Of a stretch of 64,000 nucleotides of DNA, positions 1 to 9,323 are shown piece by piece (position 1 is the first letter of the stretch; every line of letters begins with the position of its first letter). The notes below the pieces were generated by a model that searched no databases, was not told the DNA's origin, and saw nothing but the letters and a program-made list of their open reading frames with translations. The stretch comes from JAHIKV01 sp963733145 (lineage in GTDB: Bacteria; Planctomycetota; Planctomycetia; Pirellulales; Thermoguttaceae). The stretch lies in NCBI GenBank assembly GCA_963733145.1, contig CAVTCJ010000011.1, positions 150,845-214,844 on the forward strand, in the 5' to 3' direction. A program made the position numbers and the translations under genes.

Positions 1-1394
1 CGGGATGAACCTCCATGCGGATCAAACCGTCGCTGGAGATGAAGGGCCGCAGCCGCAACTGGGCGCCGAGGTCGAGAAACTCGACGCTTTGGGTCGAGGT
101 GGTCTCGGTGATCGTCTGGCTGATGTAGCCTTTCTTCTGGCCGATCTGGATTTGCGCCCGCTGTTTGTTCAGCACCATCAGCCGCGGATTGGCGATGACG
201 TTGGTGTCGCCGACCGACTCCAGGGCTTCGAGGAAAGCGCCCAGGTTGGAATCGAGGAAGCCGAACTTCAGTCCGCCGTCGAGTTTTAAGTCGGTGATGG
301 CGGCGGCGGGCGATCCCAGCGCGAAGCGGATATGGGGATTCTGACGCAGCAATTGGAAATTGACGCCGAAGTTGTCGTTGTCCTGGAGCTTGACGCTGAG
401 GATCATCGCTTCGATCGAGACCTGCATCGGCCGAATGTCGATTTCGGCGACCATCTGGTCGATCTGGCTGAGCACGGCCTCGTAGTCGCGGACCACGATC
501 ACGTCGTTGCCCGAAAAGCGGTCGCCGCCGGCCGTGGCGTCGTCCAGGGCGATGCCCGACTCGGCCGGCGAGGAGACGCTCACCACGCCGACCCGCTCGG
601 TCAGCAGCGGCTTAATCAGCGCCTTCAGTTCGGCGGCGGTGACGTAATTAGGGCGATAAGTGCGGGTGGCGATCCGGTCCATCGCCAACTCGATGTTGTT
701 GAAATCGTCCGGCGCGCCGACGAAAATGATGTTTCCGTAGCTCCGCGATACGAAGCCGGTGGACATGAGAATGGCCTTCAACGCCTCCTCGATGGTCACG
801 TCGTTGAGCGTGGCGGAGACTTTGCCCTAGACGTTTTTACTGGCCAGGATGTTCAGATTGCCCTGCTCGCTCAACAGGTCGAGCACCTTGCGGATGTCTT
901 CGTCGTGGATGCGGATGCGGAGTTTGCCGTCCTTGTCGCCGGAAACTGCCGGGGGACTTTTCGACGGCGGGGACTCTGCCTGAGGTTGCGCCGGCGGAGG
1001 CGGCGGGGTTTGCTCGGCCGAGAGGCCCTTTCAACAACTTCAAAACTTTCGGCAAAGCCTGGCCTTGAGGCGGCGGCACTACCTCCCGAGCGTAAGCCGG
1101 TGCCGGCGCAGCGAGCAGCGGCCCCGGCGGCGGAGGCAAACAGCGCGGCTTGGCGGAATCGGGGATTTGGCGATCGGGGATTGGTGACGCGCCGAGTTTC
1201 CAGGTGCTTTTCTGCCGGGCGGTTTCGGTCGCGGGGTGGCCGGCGGACTTGCCCGGCGGGGATTTCGTCGCCGGCGAAGGGGAATCCCGCCCGATTTTCA
1301 CCAGTTCATCGGCGTGTATGCCCACGTAGACCGCCATCGCCACGCCCAGGGCGGCGAACAAGCTCAACATGACAATACGGGCGAGAAGTTTCAT
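1..1394 (-). CDS. Secretin (PilQ/GspD type), partial at the left edge
   Basis: Outer-membrane secretin forming the exit channel of a type IV pilus or type II secretion machine. It starts at ATG 1394 with a membrane segment (residues about 5-24), then a Pro/Ala-rich linker. A short N-domain follows, containing KVLDLLSEQGNLNILASKNV, then repeat domains with NVIANPRLMVLN and the secretin-core motif SVEFLDLGAQLRLRPF near base 70. The C-terminal part lies outside the window. Two lesions are visible: the frame changes near 1020-1040, and an in-frame TAG stands at 827-829 between KNV and GKVSA, where the family usually has a Lys or Thr codon. Either it is a pseudogene or, more likely given the many indels here, sequence error. 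It is the last visible gene of the minus-strand pilM-N-O-P block, the usual place for the secretin. Confidence 0.85.
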
Positions 1395-1434
1395 GGGTCT
1401 TCCGTGACGCCGGTGTCGCTTCCGTGATATTTAG

Positions 1435-1525
1435 TGCAGGGTGGGACAAGCGTAGCGCTGCCCCACCAACTGGCCAACCGACTGCTCAAATGGTGGGACT
1501 ACGCTACGCTTGTCCCACCCTACGT
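1435..1525. repeat. Palindromic intergenic repeat, 'GGGTGGGACAAGC' family, copy 1
   Basis: The left arm (GGTGGGACAAGCGTAGC) and right arm (GCTACGCTTGTCCCACC) are inverted copies around a loop of about 50 bases. Related elements lie at about 9578-9660 and 15543-15632. It fills the gap between the PilP-like gene and the secretin. Confidence 0.75.
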
Positions 1526-1535
1526 TTGCTTCCGT

Positions 1536-2186
1536 TTATTTTGGACGAGGGTGCTGAAATTCTATTTTGTCGGACTTGCCCGGCTCGGGAAGAGACAACT
1601 CGAAACGCTGCGAGCCGGATTGCAGGACCACGCGGCGGGGATGCACTTCCATCACCTTGAACGCGGCCCGCATCGTCGTTTTCGGATCCTTGATTTCAAT
1701 CTTCTGCCCCGCGGTGTAAGTCTTGCCGCTGATTTGGGCCACGCTGCTTCGCGGACCGATGATCGTGCCGGAAAGCGTCAAGCCGACGTCGCTGGGCGTA
1801 ACGATCGCCGCCGGCGGCTTGGGCTCCGCTTTGGGCTCCACCTTCACGACCGCAGGCTTTGGAAACTCGAACGGGTCGCGCATCTTCGCCGGCATGGTCG
1901 CCGTGATAGTGTGCGGGTCGTTGTGCATTCGGCGGTCAATCTCCTGCCAGGAAGGCAGGTTTTGCATCGTTGCGGCAGAGGGGGCAGACGAGGCAGTTTT
2001 CGGCGCAGCAGCCGCCGACGCCATGGACGCCGGCGCCGGTGTTGCTTCGTCGTGCCTCATCCAGCCGCGGACCAGCGGTATCCAAAAATATATCGAGACC
2101 ACGCACAAAATCCCCAAGACGGCCGCTTTCTTGGGATTGGCGGTCGCTTCGCGGCGGAGTCTCTTAACTATTCTTCCCGGTTTCAC
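1536..2186 (-). CDS. PilP/GspC-like inner-membrane pilotin-region protein
   Basis: Probable periplasmic linker between the inner-membrane PilM-N-O platform and the secretin. There is one N-terminal membrane segment (AAVLGILCVVSIYFWIPLV), an Ala/Pro-rich linker, and a C-terminal beta domain (LTLSGTIIGPRSSVAQISGK and QKIEIKDP) that matches the PilP/GspC HR-domain pattern. I prefer GTG 2186 as start because GGAG lies about eight bases upstream; the frame is open to GTG 2213. It is intact, about 216 residues. The assignment rests on fold pattern and position between pilO and the secretin; GspC-like is the alternative name. Confidence 0.72.
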   Translation of the reverse strand: MKPGRIVKRLRREATANPKKAAVLGILCVVSIYFWIPLVRGWMRHDEATPAPASMASAAAAPKTASSAPSAATMQNLPSWQEIDRRMHNDPHTITATMPAKMRDPFEFPKPAVVKVEPKAEPKPPAAIVTPSDVGLTLSGTIIGPRSSVAQISGKTYTAGQKIEIKDPKTTMRAAFKVMEVHPRRVVLQSGSQRFELSLPEPGKSDKIEFQHPRPK

Positions 2187-2276
2187 TATTGTCGCTCCGA
2201 GGGCGTAGCGCACCCCTGTGCCTGCCCCGGCTCCTTCGTTTATCGGTAATCTTGCCTGGAATATGCAATCGGAACT

Positions 2277-2816
2277 CTATGGATTATCGGAAAACACGAC
2301 CAGGTTTACCTGGAACTTTACATTTCCGCCATCGGCCTTTGTCTTCTCTAGTCGCAATGAATCGACCCAGATTGACTCGGGCAGCTTCTCTATTGCACCC
2401 AGAAATTCGAAGACCTGCGAGAACATTCCCGCGCAGTCGATCGAGATGGGGATCTCGCGGATCTCCTCGTGGACGACGAACGGTTCCGGATCGAACCGCG
2501 TGACCGCCAACCCCGAGTTCTGGGCCAGTGCGTTGATTCGCCCGAAGAGCGCGGGCAGGTCTCTGTTTCGAGGCGCCGATCGCTCCCACTTCTTCACGGC
2601 CGACTCGGCCGTGATGAGTTCTTTTTCGGACGCGGTCAACGTGTTGGCCATGTCTGCGGCCTGAGTGACGAATTGCCGCTTGGTTTGGATTTCTTCCTGA
2701 GTCTCGCGGATTTTCCGCCGGCCCGGGTTCCACACCAGGGTCAAGTAGGCGATGGCGATGGCCGCCAGCGATAGCGTCAATATCCAGTTGCTTTTCCGGA
2801 TGGTGGAATTGTTCAT
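2277..2816 (-). CDS. pilO: PilO-like pilus assembly protein
   Basis: Inner-membrane assembly protein that pairs with PilN to link cytoplasmic PilM to PilP and the secretin. It has a single N-terminal membrane helix (WILTLSLAAIAIAYLTLVW), a coiled-coil stretch (residues about 30-75, rich in E/K/Q), then a small ferredoxin-like domain with PISIDCAGMFSQVFEFLGAIEKLP, the best-kept PilO signature. Length is 179 residues, typical of the family. It is intact. The gap to pilN carries a palindromic repeat, so the two genes are not tightly coupled in sequence. Confidence 0.82.
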   Translation of the reverse strand: MNNSTIRKSNWILTLSLAAIAIAYLTLVWNPGRRKIRETQEEIQTKRQFVTQAADMANTLTASEKELITAESAVKKWERSAPRNRDLPALFGRINALAQNSGLAVTRFDPEPFVVHEEIREIPISIDCAGMFSQVFEFLGAIEKLPESIWVDSLRLEKTKADGGNVKFQVNLVVFSDNP

Positions 2817-3062
2817 CGCGGTCTTTCTCTACTAAGCGAGCGATCATAAACAACTTGGACAATGCCTGGTACAAAGCCCTGTAGGGAACGCCCTCCGCGG
2901 CGTTCCGGGATTCGGCAAAACACGCCTTACTCTGCTCCACGGAACGCCACGGAGGGCGTTCCCTACAGGCTACAGGCGGAAACTGTTCAAGTCATTTCTG
3001 AGCGCGTCCTAAGCCCTCACCCTAACCCTCTCCCGGAGGGAGAGGGGACATATTGAACTTCG
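2817..3062. repeat. Intergenic palindromes between pilN and pilO
   Basis: Two unrelated repeat elements sit here. At 2879-2971 the arms TGTAGGGAACGCCCTCC and GGAGGGCGTTCCCTACA are inverted copies. At 3013-3046 lies a copy of the CCTCTCCC/GGGAGAGG family that recurs near 8406, 24216, 24289, 26248, 26311, 32624 and 34999. No gene is visible. Confidence 0.75.
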
Positions 3063-3797
3063 CTATTGTGCTTTGATCTGTACGACGGCTTTTTGTTTCG
3101 GACCGGCGACGCCTCCCGGCTGGCCGTAGCCAGGCCGAACGTCCAGCACGGCGCGGAACTGCACGGCGGCCTCGCGTTTTTCGCCTTCCTTCTCGCTCAG
3201 CGAATCCAATTCGGCGTTGTCGAACAGGTCCACGCCGTCCAATTCGCTGAGATACCGGTGCAGGGCGGCGCTGTCTTTGGCCTCGCCGGTCAATACGACG
3301 ATCGTTTTCATGGCGTCCACCCGGTCGCGGATTTTCTCCAGGTCGCGCTCGGCGGGGGGTATCGACTTGAGCCGCTCCTGTTCGGCCTTCTGGTCCACCA
3401 CCCTGCGAGACGCATTGGGCGACGCGGCCCCCGCCTCGCGGATGATTTGCACCTGCTGGAAGGCAATCTCATTTGGCAGCGGCCCCATCAGCGCCGCCAG
3501 CAATTGGGTACGCGGCCAGGGGTGGCGAAGATAGGTAATCAGTTCTGCGCGGGCCTTCGTCCGACTGAGGTCTTTTTGCACCTCGGCCAGGCGGTTTTGC
3601 AGTTTGACGGCCGTCTCGTAGACCGGCGCGATGGCCGCCAATTCTTCGTTCACGCGGCGGGCGTGCCAGCGCTGGCCGATCATCGCCGCCGCCACCAGGG
3701 CGACGATCGCCGCCGACGCCACCACTTGCCACGGCTGCGATTGACGCCGTTGGTGTCTCTGGCGATATTCAAAGGGTAGGAAATCGATGTCTTGCAT
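3063..3797 (-). CDS. pilN: PilN-like pilus assembly protein
   Basis: Bitopic inner-membrane protein whose short cytoplasmic N-terminus binds PilM. It begins MQDIDFLPFEYRQRHQRR, and the I-x-F-LP-x-E/Y-RQR motif is the PilM-binding signature of PilN/GspL-type proteins. One membrane helix (residues about 24-41) is followed by a coiled coil and a periplasmic domain. Length 244 residues, somewhat longer than typical because of an insert around residues 130-170 (NASRRVVDQKAEQ). The start codon lies one base after the pilM stop, so the pair is translationally coupled. Confidence 0.85.
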   Translation of the reverse strand: MQDIDFLPFEYRQRHQRRQSQPWQVVASAAIVALVAAAMIGQRWHARRVNEELAAIAPVYETAVKLQNRLAEVQKDLSRTKARAELITYLRHPWPRTQLLAALMGPLPNEIAFQQVQIIREAGAASPNASRRVVDQKAEQERLKSIPPAERDLEKIRDRVDAMKTIVVLTGEAKDSAALHRYLSELDGVDLFDNAELDSLSEKEGEKREAAVQFRAVLDVRPGYGQPGGVAGPKQKAVVQIKAQ

Positions 3798-3798
3798 T

Positions 3799-4854
3799 TC
3801 AATGTACTTCTCTCAATGCCAAACCGGCGGCCACGTCCCACTGTCCGTTGCGCCCGGCGAGGCGGCTGCCGTCGAACGGCCGCAAGGGGTCGCCCAACGC
3901 ACAGGGCAAATCCAGCCGGGCGGCCAGCCATTCCGCCAGGCCCTCGGTGGCCTCGCCGCCGCCGAGGACCACCTGGCTGAGCGGTTGCCCCCGGAAGGTG
4001 ACGCTGTAATAGCGAATGCACAACGACAACTCGCGGGCCAGTTTGTCCATCGGCGGACGGATTGCCTCTTCGATGCCGCGGTCGATCTCGGCGTCGCGCT
4101 GCTGCGGCGTGCGGTCGCCGTTGTGGCGGCGCAGCGCGGCGGCGTCGCCGGGAGTCATCTTCAAGTGCCGCGCCACCGCGTCGTCTAAATGCCGCCCCCC
4201 TACGTCGATGTATTTGACAAACATCGTATCGGTTCCGCGGGCGACCACGGCCACGGTGGACGACGCCCCCACGCCCACGAACATCACGCGGCGCTGTTGG
4301 TCGGCGTCGCGGCGGAACTGGCGGCCGTAGCAGCGGAGCATCGCCAGCGGCTCGACGTCGACCGCCACTGGACGCAGACCGGCCTGCTCGACCACGCCGA
4401 GCAGCCGGTCCATCGAGGGCCGGTGGCAGGCCAGCAGGACCACTTCGCGGCGGACGGTGTCGCCCTGGCGGACGTCGTCGGCCTCGATGAAGCGGATTTC
4501 GGCCTCTTCGCTGCTGAAGGGGAGCCGGCCGGCCGCCTCGAAATGGACGATTTTGGTCAGTTCGTCGCCGCTGGACTGGGCGACGCGGATATTTTGCACG
4601 AAGAGGTTATCGGCCCCCAGGCAGAGGACGGCGTCGCGGCCGCGGAAGTTGCGGCCTTCGCGGGCGCGGCGGAGGGCCTCGGCCACTCGTTGCTCGCGGC
4701 GCTCCGCCTTGCCCGACGTTTCCGGCGGCAAGTCCCACCGCGCGGCCTCGTGGACCGTCGCCCGGGCGGCGTCGAATTGCAGCAGCTTGACCGAGCGGCT
4801 GCCGATGTCGACGCCGATTGGTCCGCAACGTTGTACGGGCAGCCACTTCGCCAT
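3799..4854 (-). CDS. pilM: PilM-like actin-fold ATPase
   Basis: Cytoplasmic actin/FtsA-fold protein of the pilus assembly platform. The N-terminus has the phosphate-1 pattern PIGVDIGSRSVKLLQFD, and later elements include VMFVGVGASSTVAVVARG (phosphate 2), VKYIDVGGRHLDDAVARHL and VVLGGGEATEGLAEWLA (adenosine loop). Length is about 351 residues from ATG 4854, normal for PilM. I chose 4854 because GAGG stands about nine bases upstream; an in-frame start at 4869 is the alternative. Intact; it heads the pilM-N-O-P-secretin run. Confidence 0.88.
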   Translation of the reverse strand: MAKWLPVQRCGPIGVDIGSRSVKLLQFDAARATVHEAARWDLPPETSGKAERREQRVAEALRRAREGRNFRGRDAVLCLGADNLFVQNIRVAQSSGDELTKIVHFEAAGRLPFSSEEAEIRFIEADDVRQGDTVRREVVLLACHRPSMDRLLGVVEQAGLRPVAVDVEPLAMLRCYGRQFRRDADQQRRVMFVGVGASSTVAVVARGTDTMFVKYIDVGGRHLDDAVARHLKMTPGDAAALRRHNGDRTPQQRDAEIDRGIEEAIRPPMDKLARELSLCIRYYSVTFRGQPLSQVVLGGGEATEGLAEWLAARLDLPCALGDPLRPFDGSRLAGRNGQWDVAAGLALREVH

Positions 4855-4876
4855 GTGTGTTGTCCTCAAGTCCTAT

Positions 4877-4911
4877 TGTTGGGGTTGGCAGTTGAACTGC
4901 CAACCCAGCTT
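4877..4911. repeat. Short palindrome, 'GGGGTGGCAGTTCAACTGCCACCCC' family
   Basis: An inverted repeat centred on GGCAGTTGAACTGCC between the GspH-like gene and pilM. Close relatives lie at 15500-15532, 18009-18041 and 21275-21330. Confidence 0.7.
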
Positions 4912-4916
4912 CTACT

Positions 4917-5498
4917 CTAATTTTCCATTTCTGGCGGCGGATTGCTTGAACAAACGCCGACGCTGGTGATGCCCGTCACCGGGTTGACATCCAGTTCGAG
5001 GTATCGGGCCTGGGCCCCGTTGCCTGCTGTCAGCCAGATTGCCGTGGCGGCGGGGTTGGTGGTTTGGCCCAGCGGGCCGAATTCCACTTCGCCGGTCCCC
5101 ATCGCCGGGGTGCCGGAGGCAACCGCCGCCAATCGCACCAGCGGACCGACGCGCGGCAACTCGTCGAGATCGACAACGTGCTGGTTCGGCGGGCCGCCGG
5201 GCGACGAAAACGGCGAGGCCGGCAATTGATCCAACGAGGGATTCGTGCCGCTGTGCGTCAACACGTAGCGGTTCTCGTTCAACTGAAACGCGATCTTGTA
5301 TTTGCTGTTGTTCGAGACGGCCAGACTCCTGGCATAATCCAGCTCTGCGGCCACGATCCGGGCCGTGGAGCGGAGTTGCTCCTCCACCGCCGGCTGCGCG
5401 CTGGGCAACGCGATGGCCGCCAGAATCGCCGCTATGGCGATCACCAGCAGCAGTTCCATCAGCGTAAATCCGGCGGATGGTCGAAATCGTTTTGGCAT
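4917..5498 (-). CDS. GspH/FimT-like type II pseudopilin
   Basis: Minor pseudopilin. The class III signal sequence reads AGFTLMELLLVIAIAAILAA: cleavage after Gly, Phe at +1 and Glu at +5 are all present. The mature part has the GspH pattern, an early LRSTARIVAAELDYARSLAVSNN helix and a later beta domain. Length 193 residues. It has a good ATG at 5498. The prepilin peptidase itself is not in the window. Confidence 0.83.
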   Translation of the reverse strand: MPKRFRPSAGFTLMELLLVIAIAAILAAIALPSAQPAVEEQLRSTARIVAAELDYARSLAVSNNSKYKIAFQLNENRYVLTHSGTNPSLDQLPASPFSSPGGPPNQHVVDLDELPRVGPLVRLAAVASGTPAMGTGEVEFGPLGQTTNPAATAIWLTAGNGAQARYLELDVNPVTGITSVGVCSSNPPPEMEN

Positions 5499-5508
5499 CG
5501 GAAGAACG

Positions 5509-5751
5509 TCAGTCGTTGGTCTCTTTCACAATCACTACCTTCACCTTGCCGGACCGCAGCAGGTCGTTTTGTTCCTTCAAGAGGTTTTTGATTTCCTCCA
5601 AATTGGCGATCATCGCCTGGCGGTCCTTCGGCGCGTTGGCCAGCGTGGGGACCGAGCCGCTCTGGGCCGCGCCGATCCGGTAAAAGCTTAGCACGCAATA
5701 ACATACAACGACTGCCAAGATCGCCAGCCACCAGTGTTTGCGCCGGTTCAT
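5509..5751 (-). CDS. Small single-pass membrane protein of the pilus cluster
   Basis: An 80-residue protein with one N-terminal membrane helix (WLAILAVVVCYCVLSFYRI) and a short charged tail (NLEEIKNLLKEQNDLL) likely to form a coiled coil. No family recognised. It lies 10 bases from the GspH-like gene on the same strand, so it is probably cotranscribed and part of the same machine. Confidence 0.6.
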   Translation of the reverse strand: MNRRKHWWLAILAVVVCYCVLSFYRIGAAQSGSVPTLANAPKDRQAMIANLEEIKNLLKEQNDLLRSGKVKVVIVKETND

Positions 5752-6035
5752 GGGAAAGTTCCTTAGGTTGTGGAATAGTGGGTTGTTAAATCATAATGTG
5801 GCACAGCCGCCCTCGGCTGTGACTGGAAACGTTCTAAAATCGTAGCCCGTGCGTTTCACGCACACTACATTGTTGATTTTTTGCAACGTCGACAGTCCAA
5901 ATTCGGACGAATGACAGTTTAGCGGCCGTCGGCACGACGGCCTACGACGCCAAAGGGGCCGTCGTGCCGACGGCCGCTAAACGGAAATTGTCGCTACGTG
6001 GCACAAATAACACGGATTTTGGATCTCCTGAACGT
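5752..6035. repeat. Gene-free spacer with 'TTTAGCGGCCGTCGGCACGA' palindrome
   Basis: At 5917-5982 two inverted arms (GTTTAGCGGCCGTCGGCACG) enclose a 13-base loop and could form a very stable hairpin. Relatives lie at 8389-8550, 9679-9707 and 21362-21430. A smaller palindrome (CACAGCCGCCCTCGGCTGTG) sits near 5800. No gene seen. Confidence 0.75.
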
Positions 6036-7577
6036 CTATTGTTCCTCGGACCACGTCAATAGGTCCCAGCGAAGCCCGCCGTCGTCGGGGTGGGGGACGA
6101 AAATCGGGTCGTAGGAGTTCGCCCAATGATACGTCGGCGGGGAAGTCTCCGGCGCGAACACGAGTCGCGGCGTGGGATCGAGCCCGTAATACGCCATGAA
6201 CTCGGGAAAATACTCGATCGCGTCCCGCGGATTCCAATACAGTTGCAGGACGAACCAGTTGTAATACACGCTCCAAATCAGGTTGTTCCAGGAATCGCGC
6301 TGCTCGACGTAGAGCTTGCTGGCGACCAGCTCGCCCGTCAGGGAAAAGGCCGTATTGTAGGAACCTTGGCTCACGGTGAAACTGTCGAAGACGGTGATCA
6401 GCCCGGTGACTTGGCCCGCGCTGCCGCTATCGACGGTCGTATTCTGCGCACTAACGGCCGCCAATCGGACGGGAGCAGTCGAGCCGGCCAGGGCGGGAAG
6501 GTCCACCGGCTGGACGGTGACGTTCGTGCCCCGGAAGCGGATGTCGTCCTTGCAGAACACGCTGCCCTGGATGGTTACGTTGTTATAGAGCGAAAGGCTT
6601 CCGTCGCGGTAAAACAGCCCCAGCGGATTGGTCTGCACGTCCGGGTCCCCGCGTGGTGTCGGTGAGAGAGGAGGGGATTGGCTCGAACGGTGTAGGCCGG
6701 TCCGCCGGGATAGATGCGATATGTGCTCATCGAGGTCGGCTTGACCCAATCCGTGATGTTTTCACCCGCGCCGGCGTCGATGGCGGCCACGCCCAGTTTG
6801 CTGGTCAGCAAGGTGTAATACTGGTTCTCTTGTTCGCTGAAAGGGAGATAGACTGGGCCATTGAACGTCCGGTAGTCGGGCCGGCCGTTCCGGCGCATCT
6901 GGTTCAGGTCGGACATGTACCGCGAGCGGGCGTCGCTGTCGTTCGGATAGTGCAGGGCCAGTTTGAGTTTCTTTTGCAGCCGGACTTTGCCGGTGAATCG
7001 GCAAGGGATGTCGATTTCGGTGTCGTATTTCTTGGTTTGATAGACGGTGTAGCCTTGCATCCCGGCCCAACTCGCGGGCTGCGGGGCCAGTTTGCGGGGA
7101 ATCAGGCGGACCACCGCCCGGACCCGATAGCTGGCGATGGACGACGGATGCTCGGGATCGACGGCGTAGCCCGTGGATAAGAGCGAGACGCGATACGGCT
7201 GGTCGGGGTCGTTGGAGGCGAGCGTCGCGTCGCCGGCGGTGAACGTCGCCCGAAACGACTCGTCAGCGCCCAGCGAGCCGTTCAGCGCGGTCCCCACTCC
7301 CGCCCAATCGGTGCGGGACATTTTCTTGATGGCCATCGTCATGCCGGTCACGGCGGCCCGGCGGGCGGAGGCCGATGCGGTCGGAGTTCCGTTGGATCGT
7401 GCCGGCGGTGAACCGGCTCCGCATGGCGGCGTAGCAAAGTCCCACGGTCAGCGACAGCAGCAAGAGCACCATCAGCAGCGCCATGCCGCGGCGATTGTTT
7501 GGTGCGTTGGTCCCACTTGACTGTAGGAGGCGACTGCCGTCGCTGACCGGCGGATTATTCATTCGCAACATGCTCAT
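6036..7577 (-). CDS. PilX/GspK-like pilus protein (two frameshifts)
   Basis: Large minor-pilin-like protein. The N-terminus after ATG 7577 has a basic stretch followed by a hydrophobic helix (GMALLMVLLLLSLTVGLCYA), like PilX/GspK members that lack the canonical Glu5. The body contains QGSVFCKDDIRFRG and LVASKLYVEQRDSWNNLIW in the C-terminal part. The protein is read in three frames: a shift near 7375-7385 (to RRAAVTGMTMAIKKMS) and another near 6650-6670 (to DPDVQTNPLGLFYRDGS). Joined, it is about 510 residues. Position among pseudopilin genes supports the role. The shifts could be sequence errors or decay. Confidence 0.68.
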
Positions 7578-7604
7578 CGGCGACCGGACTCGCCTCCTAT
7601 ATAA

Positions 7605-8465
7605 TCATTGTTTCGGCAACTGGTAATAGAGCGCGGCGGAGCCGAAAAACGGGACGGCCTCGGCGGCGGCGGGATTCGACGCCGTCCATTCCGAACCGGG
7701 GACCAATTGCAGCTCAGTCCGCACCCAGACTTGGCGCATCCCGGCCTGCGAGCCGTAGATGCCCTGCACCCAAGGCAGGTCCTTCCAGGCAGTTGTGCCG
7801 GCCTTGTAGGCGTCCCAATCGGCCGCCGAGGGGCGCAGCCGCACCTCGAATCGGGCCGCTCCCCGCAGACTGCCGCCGGAGGTTTTGCACGTCCGCAGCA
7901 GGTCGGTGAGCACGACGGCCTTCGTCGCGGCCCTCTGTTTCAGGGATGTCAGCGCGGCGAGCCAGCCCGCGGCGTCGTCGGCCGCTGGAACCTGCCCGGT
8001 GTTGGTCGGCGCCGTTAGTTCGACCAATTGATGGGCGCGTTCGCCGCCGGACAGTAGATGATCAACTCATTGAATCGCGGCAGACCGTCGGGCGCGGCCG
8101 GAACCCCGGCCGGCCGCCAGACGACCAGCGCGTCCGGGTAGCGGTACGAATTTTCTGTTTCCGCGACGACGATGCAGCCGGGAAAGTTCTGGTTGGCGGT
8201 CGCCCGGCGGACGTTTTCCGCGATCCGATCGAGCGCGATCCGCGCGTGCTGGGTGGCGGCGCCGTAGCCGTCGCAATACTCGAACTCCTGCTCCACCGTC
8301 CTGGTTAGCGCCCCCATGGTGCCCACCACCATCAGCATGATCGTCATGGCGATCATCAACTCCAGCAGCGTGAAAGCGCGTATGTTTAGCGGCCGACGGC
8401 GTATTACTCCCCTCTCCCTTTGGGAGAGGGGCAGGGGGTGAGGGCAGATCGCTTCCGACAACACC
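7605..8465 (-). CDS. GspJ/PilW-like prepilin (one frameshift, unclear start)
   Basis: Prepilin with motif RAFTLLELMIAMTIMLMVVG (class III signal, Glu5 present) followed by EQEFEYCDGYGAATQHARIALDRI. The frame changes near 8022, where PINW joins VELTAPTNTGQVP. No ATG precedes the prepilin motif: the frame upstream runs into repeat DNA (TTTAGCGGCC and CCCTCTCCC families) and offers only GTG/TTG around 8460-8465. The natural start may have been displaced by repeat insertion. Joined length is about 280 residues. Confidence 0.7.
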
Positions 8466-8550
8466 TCAGTTATTCTTGAGCGGCTGTCTGACAGCTGACG
8501 GCACGTCGGCCCTTTTCCGGCGCTGGCCGCCGTGCCGGCGGCCGCTAAAC
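8389..8550. repeat. Nested repeats upstream of the GspJ-like gene
   Basis: Outer arms TTTAGCGGCCGACGGCG and CGGCGGCCGCTAAAC are inverted and about 160 bases apart. A CCCTCTCCC/GGGAGAGGGG element lies between them at 8406-8443. This matches one repeat inserted inside another. Confidence 0.65.
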
Positions 8551-8582
8551 GGCTGTCGGCTCTTCCGGGTTCTAATGAACGG

Positions 8583-9281
8583 TTAATTGATCGGCAGCGG
8601 TGGAACATAAGCGACAACTCGCCTGATTTTCGCCAACTCGCGGTCTCCGCGGGCCGGGTCCGCATATATGATCCGCACTTCCACGGCGCGGTAATCGCTC
8701 GTCTGACCGGCCGGCAATCGCGCGGTCGGGTCGGCTTCGCTGACATAATAAACGTCGACTTCCTGCCGCCAGTTTTTGTAGTATCCGCTGCGGCATTGGA
8801 AAGCCGGATCGCGCTGGCCCCCTGCGCCGTCGTCGGCGCCCAGCGGCACGCCGTAGGGATCGCTCGGCGGCCGGCTGCGGACTCCGTTGAAATCGCCGAT
8901 GTCGTCGTAATAGGCCCGGGCGGCGCCCATCTCCGTCGCATTGGGGCCGAGCACGGTCTGATAGCCGCCGGCGCCGACGGCCATGTAGCGGCCGCCGACC
9001 ACCTCGTCCATCAACTGCTGGGCCATGCCGTTGGCGATGGTCGCCCGCATGGCTTCGTCGGTGGTTTGCAGCGAGGCCGAGGTCCCCAACAGCAGCGCCG
9101 CGGCGGCAATGGCCGTCAGCGTGATCGCCACCATCGCCTCGATCAGCGTGAATGCACGTGGGGCGCGGCGCGGAAAAGGAGGGACCGGCTTCGTGGGCCC
9201 GGCAATTTTGGCAGTGCAACAAACGTTGCCGCCGCGGCGCCTGTTCCCCTCTTTCCGTCGGCAGGTTTTCGCAATTTTCAT
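8583..9281 (-). CDS. GspI/PilV-like prepilin
   Basis: Prepilin with motif RAFTLIEAMVAITLTAIAAA (Glu5 present) after an unusually long basic leader of about 40 residues counted from ATG 9281; the frame is open further, to 9323. The mature protein is about 190 residues and includes MAQQLMDEVVGGRY, resembling the GspI/PilV region after the helix. It is the most upstream gene of the block. Intact. Confidence 0.75.
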   Translation of the reverse strand: MKIAKTCRRKEGNRRRGGNVCCTAKIAGPTKPVPPFPRRAPRAFTLIEAMVAITLTAIAAAALLLGTSASLQTTDEAMRATIANGMAQQLMDEVVGGRYMAVGAGGYQTVLGPNATEMGAARAYYDDIGDFNGVRSRPPSDPYGVPLGADDGAGGQRDPAFQCRSGYYKNWRQEVDVYYVSEADPTARLPAGQTSDYRAVEVRIIYADPARGDRELAKIRRVVAYVPPLPIN

Positions 9282-9323
9282 GTCGCTCGTCAGTGGAAAA
9301 AACCGGCGCGGCGGGGTCCCCAA

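Noticed and set aside
827..829. Recoding of TAG (pyrrolysine or suppressor) in the secretin
   Set aside because: A second lesion, a frameshift, lies in the same gene and many others occur in the window, so sequence error or decay is simpler.
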